DNA of 64,000 nt, taken from NCBI GenBank assembly GCA_965263195.1, contig OZ253664.1:3596001-3660000 (forward strand), in the 5' to 3' direction. Shown piece by piece: positions 54,018 through 61,389 of the stretch (the stretch's first letter is position 1; each line of letters begins with the position of its first letter). Under the pieces are notes generated by a model, which worked only from the letters and a program-made list of their open reading frames with translations, was not told the origin of the DNA and ran no database searches. A program made the position numbers and the translations under genes. The stretch comes from JAAXGX01 sp965263195. GTDB lineage: Bacteria > Acidobacteriota > Vicinamibacteria > Vicinamibacterales > UBA8438.

Positions 54018-54755
54018 TCAGCCGGGGAGTGCCAGCTGCTCGCGCAGGCGGCGTATGCGGTCGGTGGTCGGCGGATGGGTCGCCAGCCAGCTTCCGAGGG
54101 CCGCCTGGATGCCGCCCCGCTCGAGGCTGCGCAGTTGCTCCAGCATCCGCACGGCGCCCGCGGGATCGAACCCCGCGGCGCGCATCAGCCGGCCGCCCAG
54201 CTCGTCCGCCTCGAACTCCTGCTCGCGCGAATACGCCTTCTCCAGCCAGCGCACGCCGACCGTGCGCACCCACGGCGCGATGCTCCGCGCGGCGGGAGAG
54301 GCCAGCGTGACCGCCTGCAGCGCCCGCTGTCTCAGGATGCGCTCGATGGCGTGCCGCCGGATGACGTGCCCCATCTCGTGCGCCACGATGAATGCCAGCT
54401 CGTCGCGGCCGTGTCCAGCCAGCTCGACCAGCGCCGGCGCCACGAAGATGTAGCCGCCGGGCAGGGCGAACGCGTTAGGCTCGGTCCCCGCGAGCGCCGC
54501 CACCTCGAAGCGGTACGTCCGGTTTCGCACGCGGCCGGCCAGCGGCGCGGCGACCTCGTCGAGCAACGCCTGTATCCGCGGGTCGACCGGCCCGCGGGCG
54601 TCCTCGCGCACCGCGGCGGCCATGTCGCGGCCGACCGCCTGCTCGGCCCGGATCGCCTCGTCGTCGCTGCCGGTCGCCGACGCCCACATCCACCGCGCCT
54701 TGCGGAACTGCTTGCCCGCCATCCGCCCGACCAGATACGCGCCGCCCTTGGGCAT
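54018..54755 (-). CDS. soluble M48 family metalloprotease
   Basis: About 245 residues. The zinc site is FIVAHEMGHVIRRHAIER and the third ligand lies in SREQEFEADELGGRLMRAAGF. Other M48C features are NAFALPGGYIFVAPALVELA and the closing THPPTTDRIRRLREQL. There is no clear signal peptide or membrane helix, unlike the protein at 4247, so it belongs to the BepA/LoiP-like branch but may be cytoplasmic, or its signal is lost. The ATG at 54755 was preferred over one two codons upstream. It is divergent from the Oar-like receptor. Confidence 0.85.
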   Translation of the reverse strand: MPKGGAYLVGRMAGKQFRKARWMWASATGSDDEAIRAEQAVGRDMAAAVREDARGPVDPRIQALLDEVAAPLAGRVRNRTYRFEVAALAGTEPNAFALPGGYIFVAPALVELAGHGRDELAFIVAHEMGHVIRRHAIERILRQRALQAVTLASPAARSIAPWVRTVGVRWLEKAYSREQEFEADELGGRLMRAAGFDPAGAVRMLEQLRSLERGGIQAALGSWLATHPPTTDRIRRLREQLALPG

Positions 54756-54800
54756 GCACACAGTCTAGCGCTCCCGCGCGCGGTTGACCGGCGCCCAAGT

Positions 54801-54829
54801 TTGACCGCACGCTTGTGACATCGTATTAA
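54801..54829 (+). promoter_or_regulatory. sigma70-type promoter of the Oar-like receptor gene
   Basis: TTGACC (54801-54806), a 17-base spacer and TATTAA (54824-54829). Both elements fit well and the -10 starts an A/T-rich tract that is rare in this genome. Transcription would begin near 54836, about 60 bases before the start codon. Confidence 0.65.
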
Positions 54830-54855
54830 TGTCATATTAACGTGGCGTTAATACG
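54822..54855. promoter_or_regulatory. A/T-rich inverted repeat, operator candidate
   Basis: CGTATTAA (54822-54829) and TTAATACG (54848-54855) are perfect inverted repeats, with a third related box ATATTAACG (54834-54842) between them. It begins in the -10 and covers the expected start of transcription. Confidence 0.5.
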
Positions 54856-54894
54856 ACGGTTGGCTGCGCAATTGCGCAGGCAGGGAGTTGAATG

Positions 54895-57837
54895 ATGAAT
54901 GGAAGCAGGTCACACGGCTACGCACGCGTCGTAGCGACACTAGCGCTGAGCGCGGCGCTGCTGGTTGCGCTGCACGCCGCCGCACTGGCGCAGGGCCGCC
55001 AGACCGGCACCGTCCGGGGTTCCGTGGTCGACGCCCAGGGGCTCGTCATGCCCGGCGTAACGGTCACGGTCCGTTCTCCCGCGCTGCAGGGTGCGCGCAC
55101 GGTGGTGACCGACATCAACGGGAACTACCAGATCCTGGCGCTGCCGCCGGGCGAGTACGACGTCGTCTTCGAGCTGTCGGGGTTCGCCGCCATCAACGAG
55201 ATGGCGACCGTGTCGCTGGGCGGCGACGTGGGGGTCAACGCCGCCATGGCGCCCGCCGGCGTCACCGAGGTGGTACAGGTGGTGGGCGTCGTTCCGACAC
55301 CTATCGAGACCACCGTCACCAGCTCGAACATTACGGCCGACGAGGTCAACGCCCTGCCGTCGAGCCGGACGCCGTTCGGGATCGCCGAGCTCCAGCCGGG
55401 ACTGACGGACAACACGCCGAACGCCGGCCAGGTGACGATCAACGGATCGTTCGCCTACGACAACATCTTCCTGGTGGACGGCGTCGACATCAACGACAAC
55501 CTGTTCGGCACGGCGAACACCCTGTATGTCGAGGACGCCATCCAGGAAACGCAGGTGCTCACCTCCGGCATCTCCGCCGAGTACGGGCGGTTCTCGGGCG
55601 GAGTCATCAACGTGATCACCAAGAGCGGCGGCAACGACTTCTCGGGTAGCTACCGGCTCAACATGTACAAGCCGAGCTGGACTTCCGTGACGCCGTTCGA
55701 GCGGGAGAGCGGTACAACGGAGCGCGAGGGCGACCTCGGCAACAACCTCAGTCACGAGATGACGTTCGGCGGTCCCGCCGTACGGGACCGGCTGTGGTTC
55801 TTTTATTCAGGCCGGTTCTCGCGAATCGAGGAGGAGGACACCTTCAGCGATACCGGAATTTCATTCATCGACACGGACAGCAACGACCGCAACCAGGTCA
55901 AACTGACCGGGACCATTGCGCCGGGCCATACGCTGTCGGGCAGCTACATGCGGAACACCAGGTCGCAGAAGTCGCCTACCTTCGGCTTCAGCGTGGTGCC
56001 AAGCACGATCACCGTGGGCCGGCGGCCGAACGACCTGTTCGTCACGACGTACCGCGGCTCACTGACGACAAACGTCTTCGCCGAGGTGCAGTACTCGCAG
56101 AAGCGGTTCGGGTTCCGCGATTCAGGCGGCTCCTCGACCGACATCTTCGACTCGCCGATCCTCACGCGGACGCAGGCGCTGGCGCACTACAACGCGCCGT
56201 ACTTTGACGCCACCGACCCGGAGGACCGCAACAACCGGCAGCTCACCGGCAACGTGACGTGGTTCCTGTCGAGCCGGTCGGCCGGCTCGCACAGCCTCAA
56301 GGCCGGATTCGAGCGTTACACCTCGACCAATACCGGCGGCAACTCGCAGACAGCGACCGGCTACGTGTTCCGGACCGACTACGCGGTCGGTCCCGACGGC
56401 AGCCCGCTGGTCGACGCCGACGAGCATTTGACCCCGATATTCACGACAGGACCGCGGACATTGATCTTGAACTGGCTCGCGACGCGCGGCGCGCGCATCG
56501 ACATCAACACCACGTCGTTCTTCGTGAACGACGAGTGGGCGCTCGACGAGCATTTCTCGTTCAACCTGGGCGTGCGCGGCGAGACGATCGACAGTGAGGC
56601 GACCGGCGGCATCACGACGGTCGACACCAGCTCGGTGGTGCCGCGGCTCGGGGTGGCGTACGATCCGCTCGGCGACGGCCGCTTCACCATCCAGAGCACC
56701 TACAGCCACTACGCCGGCAAGTACAGTGAGACGCAGTTCGCCGAGACCACGAACGTCGGTAACCCGGACGTGCTCATCGGCATCTACACCGGACCGTCCG
56801 GTCAGGGCCGCGATTTTGCCCCGGGCTTCGATCCGGACAACTACTTCATCGTCGACGGCTCGTTCGCGACGCAGAACGTCATGCTCGACCCGAACCTCAA
56901 GTCGCCGCTCACGAAGGAGTTCACCGTGTCGGGCGGCGGCACGTTGGGCAACCGCGGGCACCTGAAGGCCACCTACATCCGGCGGCGGGCGGGCAATTTC
57001 ATCGAGGACTTCCTCGACCTGTCGACCGGCGCGACGGAAGTCATGTACGAGGGCCAGAGCTACGGCACGTTTGTCAACCAGGTTTTCCGCAACACGGATG
57101 AGCTGGAGCGCAACTACGACGCGCTGCAGTTCGACGGCCGCTACAGCCTGACGAGCCGCTTCCAGCTCGACGGCAGCTACACGGTGCAGATCCGCAACGA
57201 GGGGAACTTCGAGGGCGAGGGCACGAACCAGCCCGGGGTACCGTCGGTCGCCTTCGACTACCCGGAGATCTTCACCCCCGGGCGCAACTATCCGTTCGGC
57301 CGGCTGAACGACTTCCAGCGGCACAAAGTCCGCATCTGGGGCGTCTACAACCTCGGCCTCGGTTGGGCCGGCGACGTCGACCTGGGCGGCATCTGGCGCT
57401 ACAACTCGGGGCAGGTCTACAGCATTGCGTCGGGAGGCGTCGGGTTGACCGCACAGCAGGAGGCGATCATCGACGAGTTGGGCTACGCCAGCGGTCCCAC
57501 GTCGCAGACGCTGTACTACGGGGAGCGCGGCACGGAGAGCTTCAAGGGATACGGCCTGCTCGACCTGTCGGTGCAGTACCAGATTCCGATCTGGCGGACC
57601 GCGGCGCCGTACTTCAAGTTCGAGCTGTACAACGTGTTCAAACACGACTCACTGATCGGCTGGAACACCACGGTGAACCCGGTCTACGACGGTCCGGTGG
57701 ACGATCTGGGCCTGCCGACCACCTACGAAGAAGGTCCCCGGTTCCGCGAAGGGACCTCGCAGGGTAACTATCCGCCGTGGCTGGCCGGCGCGTCAGGCGG
57801 CCGGACGTTCAGGATGGCGCTCGGCTTCCGGTTCTAG
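54895..57837 (+). CDS. Oar-like TonB-dependent outer-membrane protein
   Basis: A 980-residue receptor. The signal peptide ends at AALAQ. The next 85 residues are a carboxypeptidase-regulatory-like domain (GTVRGSVVDAQGLVMPGVTV, ALPPGEYDVVFELSGF). The plug has FLVDGVDINDNLFGTANTLY and EYGRFSGGVINVITKSGGND, typical of the Oar group abundant in Acidobacteriota. The barrel closes with RTFRMALGFRF, ending in Phe as is usual. The ligand is unknown. GGGAG lies seven bases before the second of two adjacent ATGs, which I chose. The gene has its own promoter and operator-like repeat and ends two bases from the actF stop. Confidence 0.9.
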   Translation: MNGSRSHGYARVVATLALSAALLVALHAAALAQGRQTGTVRGSVVDAQGLVMPGVTVTVRSPALQGARTVVTDINGNYQILALPPGEYDVVFELSGFAAINEMATVSLGGDVGVNAAMAPAGVTEVVQVVGVVPTPIETTVTSSNITADEVNALPSSRTPFGIAELQPGLTDNTPNAGQVTINGSFAYDNIFLVDGVDINDNLFGTANTLYVEDAIQETQVLTSGISAEYGRFSGGVINVITKSGGNDFSGSYRLNMYKPSWTSVTPFERESGTTEREGDLGNNLSHEMTFGGPAVRDRLWFFYSGRFSRIEEEDTFSDTGISFIDTDSNDRNQVKLTGTIAPGHTLSGSYMRNTRSQKSPTFGFSVVPSTITVGRRPNDLFVTTYRGSLTTNVFAEVQYSQKRFGFRDSGGSSTDIFDSPILTRTQALAHYNAPYFDATDPEDRNNRQLTGNVTWFLSSRSAGSHSLKAGFERYTSTNTGGNSQTATGYVFRTDYAVGPDGSPLVDADEHLTPIFTTGPRTLILNWLATRGARIDINTTSFFVNDEWALDEHFSFNLGVRGETIDSEATGGITTVDTSSVVPRLGVAYDPLGDGRFTIQSTYSHYAGKYSETQFAETTNVGNPDVLIGIYTGPSGQGRDFAPGFDPDNYFIVDGSFATQNVMLDPNLKSPLTKEFTVSGGGTLGNRGHLKATYIRRRAGNFIEDFLDLSTGATEVMYEGQSYGTFVNQVFRNTDELERNYDALQFDGRYSLTSRFQLDGSYTVQIRNEGNFEGEGTNQPGVPSVAFDYPEIFTPGRNYPFGRLNDFQRHKVRIWGVYNLGLGWAGDVDLGGIWRYNSGQVYSIASGGVGLTAQQEAIIDELGYASGPTSQTLYYGERGTESFKGYGLLDLSVQYQIPIWRTAAPYFKFELYNVFKHDSLIGWNTTVNPVYDGPVDDLGLPTTYEEGPRFREGTSQGNYPPWLAGASGGRTFRMALGFRF

Positions 57838-57839
57838 CC

Positions 57840-59096
57840 TTATGGACTGGAGCCGGCGGCCGCTGCGGCGGCCGGTTCCAGCTTCGGATCCGACAGCGGC
57901 AGTACCGGCACCCGGTCCAGGAAGCTCGCGCAACAGAGCACGAACAGGCTGGCCGTGCCGGCGGTGACGAGCAGTTCCGGCAGGCCGAGCGGCAGCCCCT
58001 CCCCGGCCCAGAGCGACGGCGCGACGAGCAGGAACCGCTCCAGCCAGACGCCGCCGAGCACCAGCCCCGCGACGGCCCCCAGGGCGGCCGGGCACAGCTT
58101 CAGTTTGCGGCTGAGCAGCAACACGAACGGGACTGCGAATACGGCGGCGAAGACCATCCACGCCACCGGCGCCCACGCTCCGTGCATCCGGTGGTGGATG
58201 AAGCGCGCTTCCTCCGGCAGGTCGCCGTACCAGATCACCAGATACTGCGACCAGAGCATGTACGCCCACAGGATCGAGAACCCGAACAACAGCTTGCCCG
58301 CGTCGTGGAGTTGCCGGTCACCGACGCGGTTGCCGAGCCCCAGCCGGCTGCTTCCCGCCGCCGCGACCAGCGCCAGCAGCGCAGCCCCGGCCGTCAGGTT
58401 GCCGGTCAGAAAGTAGCCGCCCAGCAGCGACGAGAACCAGTGCGCGTCGAGCGCCATGATGAAATCGAACGCGATCAGCGAGAAGAGCGGGACGTACGCG
58501 ATCAGCAGCGCGACCGCCAGCCGATCCTGCGCGCGCTGGCCGCGCTCGCGCTCCGCCTCCAGGCCGCGCCAGCCCGCTATCAGCCGCAGCGCAATACCTG
58601 TTGCCGGGCGCGCGCCGGACTCGTGCAGCAGGCCGATGTCCGGCCGCACGGAGTGGTATACGTAGGCGGCGCTGAGGCCGCCGAGGAGCAGGAAGGCGGC
58701 CAGTTCCCGCACGGCGAAGAATGGGACGTTCAGCCAGGCGGCCTTCGCCCCGTCCACATGGTGGACCCAGGGCGCCCAGCTCCCAAGTCCTGCCAACAGA
58801 ACCGCCACCAGCAGCAGCGCGGCCGGCAGGAACGCCGCCGTCGCCTCGACCGCGCGCTTCAGCGGCCGGCCCCAGCGCGCCGACGTCACCTGCAGCAGCG
58901 CCGACAGCACCACGCCCGCCTGCGCCAGCCCCGCGAAGAACAGCATGTTCACCAGCAGCGCCTGCCACGCGCGGAGCGCATCGCCGAGCAGCAAGCCGTA
59001 CAGGAAGGCGCCGGCCCCGGCGAGGACGAGCGCCGCGAGCAGGCGTTGCGCCCCGGCCGGCAGAATGGGTGCGTCCGTCCCGTGCGCGGATGTCAT
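57840..59096 (-). CDS. actF: alternative complex III subunit ActF
   Basis: A 418-residue integral membrane subunit with about ten helices, related to ActC but lacking its quinone site in known structures. Characteristic runs are AWQALLVNMLFFAGLAQAGV, the loop HVDGAKAAWLNVPFFAVREL and LIAFDFIMALDAHWFSSLLG. The C-terminal part has WSQYLVIWYGDLPEEARFIH. ACIII oxidises quinol and reduces cytochrome c or a linked oxidase. Its ATG overlaps the actE stop (ATGA), so translation is coupled. Confidence 0.88.
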   Translation of the reverse strand: MTSAHGTDAPILPAGAQRLLAALVLAGAGAFLYGLLLGDALRAWQALLVNMLFFAGLAQAGVVLSALLQVTSARWGRPLKRAVEATAAFLPAALLLVAVLLAGLGSWAPWVHHVDGAKAAWLNVPFFAVRELAAFLLLGGLSAAYVYHSVRPDIGLLHESGARPATGIALRLIAGWRGLEAERERGQRAQDRLAVALLIAYVPLFSLIAFDFIMALDAHWFSSLLGGYFLTGNLTAGAALLALVAAAGSSRLGLGNRVGDRQLHDAGKLLFGFSILWAYMLWSQYLVIWYGDLPEEARFIHHRMHGAWAPVAWMVFAAVFAVPFVLLLSRKLKLCPAALGAVAGLVLGGVWLERFLLVAPSLWAGEGLPLGLPELLVTAGTASLFVLCCASFLDRVPVLPLSDPKLEPAAAAAAGSSP

Positions 59097-59572
59097 TGCT
59101 CGCTCCTGCCGCCGAGCGTCCGCACGTGATGGACGACGGCCCAGCGCTCGCCCGCGCTCAGCGCGTCGCCGTAGGCCGGCATGCGGAAACCGCCGCGCAG
59201 AATGACGCCATACAGCCGGCCATCCGGCCGGCGCGCTACGACCGGTGATCGCAGGTCCGGCAGGCTCGGCAGATACTCCGCCAGCACGCTGTCGCCGCCC
59301 CCGTCCGCGCCGTGGCAGACGGCGCAGTAGATGCGGTACAGCGTCGCCCCTTCCGCCAGCACCGCCTCCGACGCCGGGCGCGGATTCGCCAGGCGGTTCA
59401 ACGCCGCTGGCCGGTCCGCAATGGGCGGTCCGTCGACCGCCAGCGTCCCGGCCGGCGGCAGCAACGGATGCTCATACGGACCGGCTGCCGATCCGCGGGT
59501 CATGTCCGGCGGCAGCGCGCACCCGGCCAGCCAGAGGCAGCCCAGCGCCGCCGCCAGCGCGCGGCTACGCAT
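59093..59572 (-). CDS. actE: alternative complex III subunit ActE, monohaem cytochrome c lipoprotein
   Basis: A 159-residue protein with a lipoprotein signal (LAAALGCLWLAGC, Cys near residue 18). A c-type cytochrome domain follows with YRIYCAVCHGADGGG as the haem-binding CxxCH and FRMPAYGDALSAGERWAVV with the Met ligand. It would pass electrons at the periplasmic face. The start ATG lies eight bases inside actD. Confidence 0.9.
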   Translation of the reverse strand: MRSRALAAALGCLWLAGCALPPDMTRGSAAGPYEHPLLPPAGTLAVDGPPIADRPAALNRLANPRPASEAVLAEGATLYRIYCAVCHGADGGGDSVLAEYLPSLPDLRSPVVARRPDGRLYGVILRGGFRMPAYGDALSAGERWAVVHHVRTLGGRSEQ

Positions 59573-60083
59573 CGCCGGCAACTTCCTCGGCTCCGGCGCG
59601 TTCCAGGTGCGCCCGGACCTCCGCCCGCTGTGCATCCGCGCAGGTCACCAGCACGCCGAAGCGGTCGTCGGTGAACCGCCCGTCGTCCGGCCGGCCGCCA
59701 AAGAGCCATCCGCGCGGGCGCGCCAGCCCGCTCAGCGCGAGGAACGCGACCAACCCTCCGAGCGCCGCGCCCAGCATGGACAGCTCGAAGGCGATGATGA
59801 CCACCGGCGGGATCGACACCATCGGCTTGCCGCCGACGATGAGCGGCCAGGCCTGCATCGTGTACACCGGCAGGGCGACGCCCACGGCGCAGCCGGCCAG
59901 CGCGCCGAGCAGCGTGCAGAGCCGGACCGGGCTGCCCGGCCGCGGCAGCGCCGCCAGCACGGCATGGTCCGCCGTCGGGCCCACGGTTTCCACCGTCCCC
60001 AATCCCGCCTGGCGAATGGCGGCGGCCGCCTCGGCGGCGGCGCGTCCGCTGGCGTACACGCCGATCAGGGTGGTCCCGCTCAT
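59565..60083 (-). CDS. actD: alternative complex III subunit ActD (DUF3341)
   Basis: A 172-residue protein. A small soluble domain (LIGVYASGRAAAEAAAAIRQ) precedes two membrane helices (LCTLLGALAGCAVGVALPVY, VVIIAFELSMLGAALGGLVA) and a C-terminal domain with DDRFGVLVTCADAQRAEV. This is the usual DUF3341 layout. Its start overlaps the actC stop by four bases. Confidence 0.88.
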   Translation of the reverse strand: MSGTTLIGVYASGRAAAEAAAAIRQAGLGTVETVGPTADHAVLAALPRPGSPVRLCTLLGALAGCAVGVALPVYTMQAWPLIVGGKPMVSIPPVVIIAFELSMLGAALGGLVAFLALSGLARPRGWLFGGRPDDGRFTDDRFGVLVTCADAQRAEVRAHLERAGAEEVAGDA

Positions 60084-61375
60084 GCCGGCTCCGCCTGCTC
60101 CTTGATCTCGTTCATCGCCACCGGCGGGAACAGCTTTACGAACAGCAGGAAGAGCAGGAAGAACAGGGCGAACGCGGCGGCCGTGACCGCGCCTTCCACC
60201 CACGTCGGCCGGTACAGGCCGGTCCAGGTGGCCGGGTCGAAGCTCGACGCCAGCGACGAGACGATGATGACGTACCGCTCCAGCCACATCCCGACGTTCA
60301 CCAGGATCGCGACCACGAACAGCGCCGGCAGGGAGGCGCGGACGCGCCCCGCGAACAGCGCCAGCGGCACGACCGAGTTGCAGGCCAGCATCGTCCACGC
60401 CAGCGGCGCGTACGCGCCGGTCAGCCTCGCCAGGTACGTCCCCTGCTCGAACGGGCTGCCGCTGTACCAGACCGTGAAGTACTCCGCGGCGTAGCAGTAG
60501 CTCAGCAGCAGCGACATCACCAGCAGCAGTTTGCCCAGGTTGTCGAAATGCCGCGGGCGCATGTACGCCTCCAGGCCGAGCAGCGTCCGCAGCGGTGCCA
60601 GCAGCGTGATCATCATCGCCACGCCGGAGAAGATCGCGCCCGCCACGAAGTACGGCGCGAAGATGGTGCTGTGCCAGCCCGGCAGGAGCGTGGTGGCGAA
60701 GTCCCACGAGACGACGCTGTGCACCGATACGGCGAGCGGCACGGCCAGCGCGGCCAGCAGGCCGTACAGGCTGTTGTAGTGCCACCACTGGCGGCCGGTG
60801 CCGGTCCAGCCGAGCGCGAGCAGCCGGTAGAGCGGCCGCCGCCAGCCGCGGATCCGGTCGCGCGCCGTCGCGATGTCAGGCAGCAGCCCGACGTACAGGA
60901 AGACGAGGCTCACCGTCAGATAGGTCATGATGGCGAACAGGTCCCAGATGATCGGCGAGCGGAAGTTCACCCACAGCCCGCGCTCGTTCGGAATCGGCAG
61001 CAGCCAGTAGAACAGCCACGGCCGTCCCAGGTGGACGATCGGGAACAGCGCGCCGGTCATGATGGCGAAGACGGTCATCGCCTCGGAGGCGCGCGCCACG
61101 CCGGTGCGCCAGCGCGCCCGGAACAGGAACAGCACCGCCGAAATCAACGTTCCGGAGTGGGTGATGCCGATCCAGAACACGAAGTTCGTGATGTACACGC
61201 CCCACAGGATCGGGGGCTGGTAGCCGGCCACGCCGAGGCCGTTCCGCACCTGGTGCGCGAAGGCGTACAGGCCGAGCGCCAGGACCGCCAGCAGGCCCGC
61301 CACTGCCAGAAAGTAGGCGCGCCCCGGTCGACCGAGTTTGCCGAGGATGTCGTCAGTAACGGCGCTGGGGGTCAT
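60080..61375 (-). CDS. actC: alternative complex III subunit ActC (NrfD/PsrC-like)
   Basis: A 431-residue membrane subunit with about ten helices of the NrfD/PsrC fold, which holds the quinol-binding site in this complex. Signatures are WGVYITNFVFWIGITHSGTL, IVHLGRPWLFYWLLPIPNER, VSVHSVVSWDFATTLLPGWH and LTGAYAPLAWTMLACNSVVP. The start was set at the ATG at 61375, 14 bases after the actB stop. Confidence 0.9.
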   Translation of the reverse strand: MTPSAVTDDILGKLGRPGRAYFLAVAGLLAVLALGLYAFAHQVRNGLGVAGYQPPILWGVYITNFVFWIGITHSGTLISAVLFLFRARWRTGVARASEAMTVFAIMTGALFPIVHLGRPWLFYWLLPIPNERGLWVNFRSPIIWDLFAIMTYLTVSLVFLYVGLLPDIATARDRIRGWRRPLYRLLALGWTGTGRQWWHYNSLYGLLAALAVPLAVSVHSVVSWDFATTLLPGWHSTIFAPYFVAGAIFSGVAMMITLLAPLRTLLGLEAYMRPRHFDNLGKLLLVMSLLLSYCYAAEYFTVWYSGSPFEQGTYLARLTGAYAPLAWTMLACNSVVPLALFAGRVRASLPALFVVAILVNVGMWLERYVIIVSSLASSFDPATWTGLYRPTWVEGAVTAAAFALFFLLFLLFVKLFPPVAMNEIKEQAEPA

Positions 61376-61389
61376 TGCGGGGTTGGTCG

